From Wurfbainia villosa (lineage: Eukaryota; Streptophyta; Magnoliopsida; Zingiberales; Zingiberaceae), in contig CM046008.1 in the NCBI GenBank assembly GCA_025175895.1, positions 26,739,255 to 26,803,254 of the forward strand: DNA of 64,000 nt, given 5' to 3'. Below, in pieces: positions 10,621-21,121 of the stretch; position 1 is the stretch's first letter; the number at the start of each line of letters is the position of its first letter. Made by a program: the position numbers and the translations under genes. The notes beneath the pieces are model-generated. The model made no database searches. It saw only the letters and a program-made list of their open reading frames with translations, and was not told the origin of the DNA.

Positions 10621-11831
10621 TTGGAGGTGTGGCAGGAGAGAAAACTCAGATTTTGCTGGAAGGTCGCCGGAAAATTCGCCGGAGAAGCCGGAACCCTAAT
10701 CGGAACAAGGAACCAAACCCTAGAACGCGTGAAATGAGGCTTGAAATAAGTGTAACACGAAAGAAAGGAGGCTTATCTATCAAACCTAACACCTTGGGTG
10801 GCTGGCACGGTTGGAAGGATCGGTCGGAGAGGGAGAGCGATCGGAGAGGAGAAGAAGACTAACCCTAGTGGTTCATAAAATCGTGATGCGATCCGATCGA
10901 TGTGCGACGATCCGATCGATCGCGGTTATTACGTTTACCAAGCCGATACGATCGATCTGCCGGCAATCGATCACGAACCTTCGCGCGACGTACATGAGCA
11001 TCGGGCCGATCGATGTCGCTCATCGGGCCGATCGATAGGCGATCACTCGATCGATCGTCGAGCACTCCGATGACCCTCACCTCCCTCACCTGAACAGCAC
11101 TACCGGGCCGATCGATGTATCCCATCGCTAGACTGACCGATCGATGACGATCGATCGCACGATAAGAGGTTATCGGCCGACCGATAATCAGATTCGCCGA
11201 TCGATATCCGATTTGGGCTCAAATTCAAAATATCGATTTTTTTATTAACTTATCCCATTTTATCATGTTTATTTCTTGTATATCAAAACATATTGATGTT
11301 ATAATTATATTCATGTATTCGTTAATGTATTTTAATGTTTTATTTCATTTTTGCAAACATTAACATTCAATGATTTCCAAATCCTAACATCTCACCCTTT
11401 CTAAGTGTTAAAATACACAATCAAGGTAAAAGACTTGTTTTGTGAGATGCAATCTATCCTAGACATTCCTTCCATGCAAACATATGGTAAAACATATGAA
11501 GCATGGTGAGTACAAGACATCAAGTTGTGTGGCACTTGAGTATCACTCTAGATGTTACTTTTACATCTTAAACACACATCTCTTGATACATGAACTTCTA
11601 AAGTGTGCCAACAATCAAAGTTACACACTATGACCTCTAAATCTAGATTGTGTCAACTTTATTGATTTTCATGTTTTCAAGATATATACTGACACATCCT
11701 AGAATTCTTTAAGATTAAGGCTCAAAGGTATTTCCAAGGTAACCATAACCTTGAAAGTAACCTAAAGTGCCACCTTTATGATGGTTGAGTTAACTACCCA
11801 TCCAATCAAGGTTGGCACACCCTAAACCAAT
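10621..11831 (-). other. Region between gag and second gene of element C, with 5'-leader-like sequence
   Basis: No credible ORF. The part next to the second gene (10621-10860), on the minus strand, has two AGGGTT(T/C) telo-box-like words and a CCGGCGA-rich stretch, as in many plant 5' leaders. The part next to gag (11400-11831) is AT-rich. The piece between about 9200 and 11580 has no counterpart in the relative at 35875-37600. Confidence 0.45.
10865..11215 (-). repeat. CGATCGAT-rich cluster
   Basis: About a dozen CCGATCGAT or CGATCGATC words in 350 bases, irregularly spaced. It stands where related sequences in this window carry CAGTCGACTG words. Overlapping small ORFs on both strands (10811-11125) are translations of this repeat and not genes. 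Confidence 0.75.
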
Positions 11832-13451
11832 CTAGCGTGAATCAATCACGCTCTTAGGAACCCAAAACAGATTTGAGCTCCTAGGGTTAATTAGGTATTC
11901 CTTAGGGATAACCTCCCTAGATACCTTCCTAATGACCCTCCTAGACTTGTTAGCCTTGGTCATTTTGGTTTTGCCTAGATTAACCTTAGGGATTGCCTCC
12001 CTAACAACCTTCTTAGTGGCCACCCTAGGTTTCTTCGAAACCTTGGCCACTAGGCACAAACCTTGGTCAACTCTAGGGATGACTTCCCTATTGACCTTGG
12101 TCTTCCTAGACCTAGTTAGTGTCCCATAGTAAAATGGTACACTATGGTAAGTCACCTTGGACTTGGGTTTTTGACCCAAACCATTCTTTCCCTTGGTTGA
12201 CTTTTGACTCTTAGGTCCTAGACGTTGACTTTGACTTCTTGACCTAGGAGCTTGATCATTAGACCCTTTAAATTGATTTTGCATAATATTAAGGGTCTTC
12301 TCGAGTTTTTCAAGCCATGACCTCAAGACTTGATTTTCCTTTTCTAATTGCCCAATTTTAGAGTTTTGATTTAAATCTTGTGCATTGGATTTCCTAGGCA
12401 TATGCCTAGTCCATTTGGGGTTAAGACCTAGGTGTTTTCCTATTTTCTTGATTGATTCCCTAGGTAGAATATTTTTAGGGACATTAGTCCCAAATTTCTC
12501 CATATTCTTAAGGTGAACATACTTAGCTCCTAAACAAATATGTTTGTTATTTCTAGCATGCTCTTTAACAGTTAAATTAGACGGAGCATTATTTAAATAT
12601 ACCTTAGGGTTTGCCTTAGTGGCTCCCCTTACTTGTGATGCTCCCCTTTGCCCCTTCTTCTTCTTCTTTGGGCATTGACTCCGGTAATGACCCGGTAGTC
12701 GGCATTTGAAGCAAATGACATGCTCCTTGCTCTTTTGACTTGGAGAACCGGCGTCTGTTGACTTTTGTTGACTTTTAGGCACCGGAGGAGCTTTCTTGAT
12801 CCTTTTTGGGCATTTGCTCTTGTAATGCCCATACTCCCTACACTCAAAACACATAATATGATTTTTATTTGAAAGTAAAGTGTTTGAGTTACCTAGGGTG
12901 GTGGTAGGTGCCGGAGTTGAATTTTGAGCTTCCTCATCTTGATCGGATGTTGAAGGCTCTTCTTGAGGTTGCTCCGGTGTAGAGAATGGTCTCTCCTCCT
13001 CAATCCTAGAAGTAGATGCTTCTTCCACCTCTTCTACTTCTTCTTTCTCCGATTCGGAAGTTGACTCCATCTCAACTTCCGATTCCTCACATTCACTTGA
13101 GGATGAACTCTCCTCATGGAATCTTGCCAATTTTCTCCATAGCTCCTTGGCATACATGTAATCCCCTAGCTTGCACAAAACATCATTAGGGTTTAAATCT
13201 TCCAAAAGTTTCGTTACCTTAACTTCGGTCTTGAGCTTTTGGCATTGCTCTTGGGTCCACTTTTTCAATTTTAGGACATTCCCCTTCTTATCCCTAGGGG
13301 GTTCAAGGCCTTCAACGAGGATCAACCAATCCTCTATGTTCATCATCAAGAATGTTTCCATTCTTGCTCTCCATGTCGGAAAATCTTCTGGATCATATGG
13401 AGGTGGAGTGTTGATATCCCATCCAAGCTTGTCTTGGAATTCCATCTTCAC
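11832..13451 (-). CDS. Gag-like protein of element C (UBN2/DUF4219-type, two zinc knuckles)
   Basis: A 539-residue intact ORF starting about 50 bases after the primer-binding site. Gag packages retrotransposon RNA into cytoplasmic particles. The N-terminal ~120 residues have the copia gag layout: 'YDPEDFPTWRARMETFLM', then 'KELWRKLARFHEE'. A Ser/Glu-rich acidic stretch follows (about 115-180). Two CX2CX4HX4C zinc knuckles are seen: CFECREYGHYKSKC (about 202-215) and CFKCRLPGHYRSQC (about 248-261). The C-terminal half is Lys-rich with a short leucine-spaced segment (about 365-390) and Pro/Lys repeats of 'REVIPKV'. No protease, integrase or RT motif follows in any frame. Its last ~50 codons recur at 33731-33885. 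It is unusual for being intact among decayed neighbours. Confidence 0.85.
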   Translation of the reverse strand: MKMEFQDKLGWDINTPPPYDPEDFPTWRARMETFLMMNIEDWLILVEGLEPPRDKKGNVLKLKKWTQEQCQKLKTEVKVTKLLEDLNPNDVLCKLGDYMYAKELWRKLARFHEESSSSSECEESEVEMESTSESEKEEVEEVEEASTSRIEEERPFSTPEQPQEEPSTSDQDEEAQNSTPAPTTTLGNSNTLLSNKNHIMCFECREYGHYKSKCPKRIKKAPPVPKSQQKSTDAGSPSQKSKEHVICFKCRLPGHYRSQCPKKKKKGQRGASQVRGATKANPKVYLNNAPSNLTVKEHARNNKHICLGAKYVHLKNMEKFGTNVPKNILPRESIKKIGKHLGLNPKWTRHMPRKSNAQDLNQNSKIGQLEKENQVLRSWLEKLEKTLNIMQNQFKGSNDQAPRSRSQSQRLGPKSQKSTKGKNGLGQKPKSKVTYHSVPFYYGTLTRSRKTKVNREVIPRVDQGLCLVAKVSKKPRVATKKVVREAIPKVNLGKTKMTKANKSRRVIRKVSREVIPKEYLINPRSSNLFWVPKSVIDSR

Positions 13452-13502
13452 CCTCTAGCCTTTTGTCTTAGCTCCCGGCGGTTAGTCCGTAGAAGAGCCC
13501 CG

Positions 13503-13515
13503 GGCTCTGATACCA
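13503..13515 (-). other. Primer-binding site of element C
   Basis: The minus strand reads TGGTATCAGAGCC two bases after the 5' LTR end, complementary to the 3' end of plant initiator-Met tRNA. Confidence 0.85.
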
Positions 13516-13517
13516 CT

Positions 13518-14795
13518 TGTTAGGAATATTGGAACGGCTAGAGGGGGGGGGGTGAATAGTGTCAATGTAATTCTTTCGCGTTTGTTTCTACAATTTCGTT
13601 AGCGCAGCGGAAATAGAAAAGTAATAATGATAACGAAATACACAACACGCTAACACAACGATATAACGTGGTTCGAAACCGCATGGTTCCTACTCCACGC
13701 ATCGGGTTCGTACGAACCCTAGCGATGCCACAAACACCACCAATCAATAAACTCCTTCTCGACAACAAGTCGGAGGCGGAGAAACCTCGTACAAATGTTT
13801 ACAACAATAAACAAGTAGATACAAGCAAATACAATATGAAATACAAAAGCAAGTAAAGGAAAAACACTTTACACGAGCTTTGGATTGCTTGATCTTTGAT
13901 TGCCTTGAACTAGCTTTGAAGGACTGGAAAGCACCAACTTCCCCCTTCAATTTTGCTCAAGAAAAATCGCTATCTTTTCCTCCATCACGAGCTCCTTATA
14001 TCGGGACTATCAGATCACACGGTGTAATCTACGTCAAAAAATCCAACGGCTTAGGACATCACGACCGATCGCATGACCATCACCGATCGATGAGCCATCA
14101 CCGACCGCTCATCTCGAATGAGTGAGACTCCATTCGCGGCCGAAATCGATCATCACGATCATCGATGATCACCGACCGCTTAACAGCGGCGCCGATCGCT
14201 AGGTCACTTCCCGCAGTCAAACCCTAGTTGACTTGGTCCAGTCGACTGCAACATGGCATCAGTCGACTGACACACCTCAACCATGAGGTTTTAACCCAAA
14301 GTATGGTTCCCCCATACTTGCTAGACCACCCTTAGCCTAGACCTAAGCCTTCTAGCCACCTCCATCAGCCTCACGTCTCTCGGATCCCTCCAAGTCATCC
14401 ATGACTTGTTCATCCATCGCGCTAGCCTTCAGGTGCTTCCATCGGCTATGTCATGCTAACGGTGTCTACACCGCCAAGGCACATTGGACTTACGCTGCCA
14501 AGACTCCGCTTGGACTTTACGCCGCCAACCATTGGACTTATGCTGCCAAGACTACCGCTTGGACTTTACTCCGCCAATATCAATCCCCTTGGACTTCTAA
14601 TGCCAACCATGCCAAGACCATGCTTGGACTTTTCATTTGCCAAGACCATGCTTGGACTTTTCCAAATGCCAAGTACTCAAGACTTGGACTTCCATATGAC
14701 ACTTACATTGTCATATGTTTTTGTCGAACATAAAAACATCACTCGAGCCAAACTCGAGTCCTGGTCAATCATGACCTGGGCCGATTGCACCAACA
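13518..14795 (-). repeat. 5' LTR of element C
   Basis: Same termini as the left LTR (TGTTAGGAATATTG...GCACCAACA). The first ~480 and last ~560 bases agree closely with the partner. In between (about 14000-14215) the CAGTCGACTG words are missing or replaced by CGATCG/CCGATCGAT words, and the segment is shorter. The TATATAAGG box of the partner is altered here (near 13993). ORFs at 14401-14824 are shadows of the short repeats. Confidence 0.88.
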
Positions 14796-14800
14796 GTATA

Positions 14801-16373
14801 ATCCGTGATTGTGCCTTACTTTGAACTCTTCCAGCTCACAGCACCACCATTTAAAAAAAGACATACCTTGACTATGATCTGTAATCATCCTTGTCCGTTT
14901 GGAAGCTAGCATCGCTGTAACCTTTTACAGTGAGCTCCTCATTACCTCTAAATATCAAGAAATATTATTTAGTTCTTCTCAAGTACTTAAGAATATTCTT
15001 GACGGTTGTTCAGTGACTGTCACCTGGATATGACTGGTACATATTCTTCATGCTTAAATCATAAGAGACATCAGCACGAGTGCATAGCATGGCGTAAATA
15101 ATAGACCCTATAGCAGATGCATAAGGGATTTGATCCATATGTTCCCTTTCTTCCTTAGAAGAAGGGAATTGAGCCTTCGAAAGGCTCACACCATGTGACA
15201 TTGGCAGAAATCCCTTCTTGGAATTCTGCATGGCAAAACATTTAAGAACCTTGTCAATGTATGCACTCTGACTTAAGCCAAGCAATCTCTTAGATCTATC
15301 TCTATAGATCTTAATGCCTAAAATGTAGGCTTCTTCACCTAAGTCCTTCATTGAGAAACAATTCCCAAGCCAAGTCTTCATAGACTGCAACATAGGGATG
15401 TCGTTTCCAATAAGAAGTGTGTCATCAACATACAAGATAAGAAAGATAACTATGCTCCCACTAATAATCTTGTAGACACAGGGTTCATCTTCATTATTGA
15501 TGAAACCAAACTGTTTGATTGCATCATCGAATCGAAGATTCCAGCTTCTAGATGCTTGCTTTAAATCATAAATTGACCTTTGCAACTTGCATACCTTGCC
15601 AGCATGCTTTGGATCTACAGAACTCTCAGGTTGTGTCATGTACACATCCTCGAGGAGGTTTCCATTAAAAAATGCAGTTTTGACATCCATTTACAAGATC
15701 TCATAATCATGGTAAGCTGTAATAGCAAGCATGATCCGAATAGACTTAAGCATCGCAACTGGTGAAAAAGTTTCATCATAGTCAATACCATGAATCTGCT
15801 TGAAATCTTTAGCTACCAACCGCCCTTTATAGGTATGCATAAGACCATCCATGTCAGTCTTTCTCTTAAAGACCCACTTACAGCCAATGAGTTTGACCCC
15901 TTCAAGTAAATCAATCAAAGTCCATACATGGTTAGTGTACATGGATTCCATTTACGATCTCATGGCCTCTAGCCATTTATCATAATCTGGTTCATCACAG
16001 CTTCCTGATCGGATGTAGGCTCGTTCAACTCAATAGGCCTAACGTCATCATTGTCAGACAAGAGAAATGAATATCTCTCAGGCTGACGATTAATCCTATC
16101 AGACCTGCGAAGAGGTTGGTCTACTTGAACAGGTTGTTGCTCAACAACTTCTTATGCAACAATCTCATCATCCATAACACTTTGTGGTGTCTGTTCAACT
16201 TCCATCTCAGTGCTATCTTTATCTTGAATTTCTTCATGATGTATTTTACTCCCACTAGTTCTTCTAGAAATGAACTCTCTTTCTAGAAATACTCCATTTC
16301 TAGTGACAACCACTTTGCCTTGTGTGGGATTGTAGAAGTAATATCCTTTCGTTTCCTTAGGATATCCTACCAA
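14801..16373 (-). pseudogene. Copia A2 reverse transcriptase and N-terminal RNase H, decayed
   Basis: The minus-strand frames give consecutive copia pieces: linker 'YFYNPTQGKVVVTRN' (16373-16152), RT start 'NHVWTLIDLLEGVKLIGCKWVFKRK' (15951-15691), then RT with 'MDVKTAFFNGNLLEDVYM', the catalytic 'LYVDDTLLIGND', and 'AYILGIKIYRDRSKRLLGLSQSAYIDKVL' (15690-15010). RNase H 'GGAVSWKSSK' follows in broken frames down to the C insertion. Stops and frameshifts separate the pieces. It is very close to the tandem A copies at 46.2-47.8 kb, but lacks their extra T after 'GKV', so that frameshift is not ancestral to the family. Confidence 0.85.
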
Positions 16374-18074
16374 GTAGCACTTGTCTGATTTGGGGCCTAT
16401 TTTATCAGAGACTTAACGTCGAACATAAGCCTCAAAACCCCAAATCTTTATAAAAGACATCTTGGGACTTCCCAGTCCATATCGCATATGGTGTCTTTAT
16501 GATTGCCTTAGATGGGATACAGTTAAGTGTGAAAGCAACCATCTCTAAATCATATCCCTAGAAGAAAGAAGGAAAATTTGTGTGACTCATCATAGATCGT
16601 ACCATATCTAATAATGTACGATTTCTCCTTTCTGATACACCATTCCATTGTGGTGTTCCAAGTGGAGTGAGTTGAGACTTGATCCCAAACTCAACGAGAT
16701 AGTCATGAAAATCTTGGCTAAGGTATTCCCCACCTCTATCTGATCGAAGTACTTTTATACTCTTACCAAGTTGGTTTTGTACTTCATTCTTGAATTCTTT
16801 GAACTTCTCAAAAGATTCTGATTTGTGTCTCATAAGATACACATATTTATATCTACTGAAATCATCAGTAAAAGTAATGAAGTACTGATAGGCTCTTCTA
16901 GCTGCTACATTGAAAGGCCCATATACGTCAGTATGTATGAGTTTTAACAAATCAGTAGCTCGTTCACCATGTACACTAAATAGAGTCTTGGTCATCTTGC
17001 CTAGAAGATAGGATTCGTATGTCTCATATGATTCAAAATCAAATGAGTCTAGTAATCCATCCTTATAGAGCTAGGATATGCGACTCTCATTTACGTGACC
17101 CAAGCGACAATGCCAGAGATATGTTTGGTTCATATCATTATATTTGAATCGTTTGGTATTTATGTTATAGAGTAGGGTTTCAAGATCTAGAATATACAGA
17201 CCATTCACAAGGTGTGCACTACAAAAAAATATATCATTTAAATAAAAGGAACAACACTTGTCCTTTATTACAAATGAAAAACCTTTCTTGTCTAAACAAT
17301 AAATAGAGATAATATTTTTAGTCAAAGAAGGCACATAACAACAGTCTTCTAGTTCTAAGATAAGCCCAGTGGGTAAAGATAAAGAATATGTTCCTACAGC
17401 AATGGCGGCAACTTTTGCTCCATTACCTACCCATAGGTCCACTTTGCCCTTCGTCAATGATCCAGTCTTTCGAAGGCCCTGCACATTGGTAGAAATGTGA
17501 GAAGCACAGCCAGTATCTATTACCCAAGAAGATGAGATAGATAAATTGACTTCGATAACATATATACCTGAGGCAGAAGTTAACTTCTCTTCCTTTTCAC
17601 CTCTTCTAGGTATAGCTTGCAGTTTCTCTTCCAATGCCCGGTCTCATCGCAGTGGAAGCATTCCCCTTCCTTAGACACCCCTCCTTTAGGTTTCAATGCA
17701 TTTGCCTTGCCTTTGTCTTTGGCTTGAGTCTTACCCTTACCTTTATGCTTCTACTTGCCTTTGCCTTTGCCTTTGTTCACCATCAAAACAGTACAAGGCT
17801 TTGCCTTCTTAAGTTTGAGTTTAGTAGTTCGCAACATGATCAATATCTCAGGTAAAGGCTTGTCAATTTCATTCATGTTGTAGTTCATGATAAATTGACT
17901 GTAGCCTTCTAGCAGTGACAGCAAAACAAGGTCAGTGGTCAGCTCTTGGCCTAATGGAAATCCCAATCTCACTAGGTTCTCAATGTACCCAATCATCTTG
18001 AGTACATGAGTGCCTACGGGAGTTCCTTCCTGCATCTGCATTGAAACAAGGCCTTTGTGTTGGACTATCCGAGC
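16374..18074 (-). pseudogene. Copia A2 gag C-terminus, protease and integrase, decayed
   Basis: In minus-strand order: gag ('MQEGTPVGTHVLKMIGYIEN', 18128-17751), a zinc knuckle CFHCDETGHWKRNC around 17620-17660 across a frameshift, protease 'WVIDTGCASHI' (17634-17071), the pre-integrase box 'YLWHCRLGHVNESRIS', and integrase (16995-16558). Integrase keeps all three acidic residues: D in 'IHTDVYGPF', D in 'LRSDRGGEY' and E in 'NGVSERRNRT'. That matters because the tandem A copies have Lys at the last site. Several stops and frame breaks make it non-functional. Confidence 0.85.
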
Positions 18075-19862
18075 CACAAAAATTGCTTTTTGCGTAGTGG
18101 AAACCCCAGAAGTCGGCCACGGATCCATGCCAAGGTAAATAAAACTACATGTACGTGTCTAAAAACTTTAGATCTACTCTAGATCTATATGTTAAGAGTT
18201 TACCCTCGATGCGACGCCCTTCGCTTATCCTGCTTGTCGAAATGGCTTGCCGGAACTCGAGAGTGTCAAGTGTACACTCCATTATTGGTATCCACACAAG
18301 AAATAGGTGGAGAAAAGCAACCTAGAGTGTGCTAGCACCCCTTGGAGGCTCACAGAAAGATGAGGAAGATTAGGGAGAGAGCTTGAGGGAAGAACCAAGG
18401 AAGAAGATGATGAAGTTACACACTTAACTTCACACTTTGATAACCAATCAAAGTGGTCGGCCATTATTTGGGGGGTTACATGCATGCATGTAACTCCAAG
18501 AGCCAATGGCTCTTGGTCTCCCTCATGAGGTGGCACCCCATGATGAGTCCATGATGATGTGGAACATCATCATTGGCCAGCCCCCATGCCAAGTCACCAT
18601 GACATGACAATTGGTCAAGTCAAAATTGACCATTCATCTTCCCTCTCAAGTCAAGTCAAACTTGACCTCTTATCTCCAATAGTTGATCAAATCCAACCAT
18701 TTGATTCAAGTCAATTTGATTTAATGAAAATCTATTCATTATTTTAAATTGACTCAATGAATCAAATCTAAATTATACTCATTTAACACTTGAATCAAAT
18801 TGAGTCTAACTCAATTAGTCTAATTTGGATTACCCTTAATCCAATTTGGTTCATCCCATGAACCTAATCCTCTTGCTTCATCATATGAACCTAATCTCCA
18901 TCTAATTGCCCTTTGTGTGTGACCCTATAGGTTCTTGTAACATTGACAATGCTTCTAAACTGATTTAGGAACATAATCAATGAGCGGTATCTAACAACAC
19001 ATCATTGCTACCCAAGTTACAAGAATGTTGAGATCCAACATCACCTTTGTGACTACTAATTGTGACTCTCACAATATGTGACAATGTCCCTCTTTCCTTT
19101 ACATCTAGATTGACAAACTGAGGCATAGACCGTGGCATCCTCAGTACAATCTATATGTTGAACTCCAAGTAGACTCACTCTAATCAAATGAGCTCAATAT
19201 CTCATATTGAATCATTTGGGCATGACCATGCACTTCGTGGTCTCACTCTATCAAGAATAACGATATCACTGCCGTCATATAGGAGGGATAGATCTCATCT
19301 ACATCACTCACATCCCTCCGCATAATTTGTTACATACCTAGTTATCACCTTTATAGTCCACCCATTTACGGGTGATATTTGACGAAGCCAAAGTATGCAA
19401 CTCCTTTTATAGGGAACCATGGTGACTTCAGGTCCAAGGACTAATAGTCATACTAATAGTCATATGAAAAAGTATATGACACTCATATAACAATCCATGA
19501 TACTTTCTCATGACGGGTCATTCAATATACATTCTCCAATGCAGACCCATGTGTCAACTTGATATCACATATCCATGACTTGTGATATCAAGTCATCGAG
19601 TTGACCTACATGCTAGTCTCTTTGCATTAACATTGTCCCTGAATGTTAATACTTGACTAGGAATGATTAAGAGTAATGTTCTCTATATCATCTCATTATC
19701 GATTCAACCAATTGATTGATATAGATAAGAACCTTCTACTCAAGGACGTTATTATACTTAGTTATTTGGCTCTAATACATGTAAATATAATAACCATGCC
19801 TTTATAAATAAGAATATGATACAACAATCATCACATGATTGGCTCTAGGGCTTTAACTAATA
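18075..19862 (-). repeat. A-type solo LTR inserted in gag of copia A2
   Basis: Collinear with 1-1809 and related to the A LTRs. It separates gag codons 'HERYEVSK' (ending at 19863) from 'MQEGTPVGTH' (before 18075). The minus-strand start is TATTAGTTAAAGCCC. The flanks share CTTT (left ...GCTTTT, right CTTTG), an imperfect target duplication. No interior is present, so it is a solo LTR. ORFs inside it (18282-18747) have no coding features. Confidence 0.8.
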
Positions 19863-20220
19863 CTTTGACACTTCGTATCTCTCGTGCCTTGATTGTCCCT
19901 AGTATAGTTGTTTTAGATGCTCAACCATATCATAGGTATCCATGTTCTCATGTTGCTTCTGAAGCTCAGAGTCCATGGTGGCAAGCATAAGGCATGACAC
20001 ATCCAGTGCATCATCTTGATGCTTCTTAGAAGCATCCTTGTCAGCACGAGTGGTTGTAGGGGTGGGTGCTTCAGGAATGGACTGCTCTAGAATGTACAGT
20101 TTATGTTCTTGCTTGAGGACTATCCTCAAGTTCTTGTACCAGTCTAGGAAATTAGCTCCAGTGAGCTTGTCTTTATCGAGGACATATCGCAGAGAGTGTG
20201 TTTGACGTATTTGATGACAT
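19863..20220 (-). pseudogene. Copia A2 gag N-terminus, frameshifted
   Basis: The start ATG (20218-20220) follows GTAGATCACC, as at 44102 and 51151. The first codons match the family (MSSNT), but a small deletion shifts the frame before 'LEKDKLTGANFLDWYKNL'. An open piece then gives 'RIVLKQEHKLYILEQSIPEAP' to 'DMVEHLKQLY' with a stop. The rest of gag continues beyond the inserted LTR. Confidence 0.8.
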
Positions 20221-20548
20221 GGTGATCTACAATACAGATATGCAAAAATGTATCATATTTCAATCATTTAATTAGGTCTTTTAACTAAATGATTCTCCCA
20301 CTGGTCACAAAGTGGGACAAGATCCATATTATACCGCATCTTGAGTTAGCTTTGGCTAATCGCCCAAGACTCGTATAAGTTAGGTAGGTAAATTGTACCA
20401 ATTACATCTAATGTAACTCTTGTATATCTATATGAAAAACATTATTTGTTCATTGTGCCCATCACATGAGATATCTTTCTAAATTACCACCCATCTTTAG
20501 TTACCTTTGGCTAATTGCCCAAGACTTGTATAATGTAGATAGATGTCC
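20221..20548 (-). other. Copia A2 leader, shortened
   Basis: Two copies of a 'GGCTAATYGCCCAAGACTYGTATAA' type block match the A leader near 43850-43920. About 900 bases of the normal leader, including the primer-binding site, are missing, so the LTR is joined almost directly to this block. The ORF at 20543-20770 is chance. Confidence 0.55.
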
Positions 20549-21121
20549 CATAGGGATCTGAGTGTGCTCGAAAACAATTTTACAAGTACTACGCGGCGAA
20601 AAATAGGATCCCTCCAGAGATCCATGCGAAAACCATACTCGTTGTTATTGATTCTACCCTATAAGAATCATAATTACCTTCATTGCGTGGCCTTCGCAAT
20701 CCCGTCAGCAACACTTGTGTACAGATCTCAGCGCAGTCAGTACGTCTGTGCCTCCACGGTATCCACATGAACCGTGAAGTGGAGAAGAACCACACAGTGG
20801 TGCTAGCAACAAGATAGGTTCGGCCAAGAAGGTAGAAGAGCAAGAAGAAGATGATCACTCAAGAAAAATCAACACCCACGAAAACCAAAAGCTCATCAAA
20901 TCCTCTTTTATATTCAACCATTGAATATCAAAGGTTTTTGACTCTTGGTTTGCTTGGAATTAATAATCCATTAATTCCATCTTAATGATCATCAATCCCT
21001 CTTAATGGTGAGTCCTACTCAATCCGAATTTGACTTGAGTCTAACTCGAGTCAGATTCATTGGGTATACCTTGAGTCCTACTCAATCATCCCATGATTGA
21101 CACTAAGGGCTAACACTAACA
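20549..21121 (-). repeat. 5' LTR of copia A2, internally deleted
   Basis: The minus-strand start is TGTTAGTGTTAGCCC, and the other end shows GGGATCCTATTTTTCGCCG, corresponding to GGGATCCTAATTTTTCCG of the A LTRs. It is only ~570 bases against ~1860, so most of the U3 is gone. The 3' partner is at 4806-5869. Confidence 0.65.

Larger units (their letters stand above)
6241..14795 (-). mobile_element. Element C: complete non-autonomous LTR retrotransposon with gag and a second gene
   Basis: An 8.55 kb element with two LTRs (6241-7610 and 13518-14795), a primer-binding site inside the right LTR, and a polypurine tract inside the left LTR, so it runs on the minus strand. It interrupts RNase H of copia A2 and is flanked by GTAGA at the left and GTATA at the right, a 5-bp target duplication with one mismatch. 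The interior holds a copia-type gag ORF but no protease, integrase or reverse transcriptase. It therefore resembles TR-GAG-type elements, which depend on a partner for enzymes. A second same-strand gene sits downstream of gag. A truncated relative lies at 33731-38530. Confidence 0.85.
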
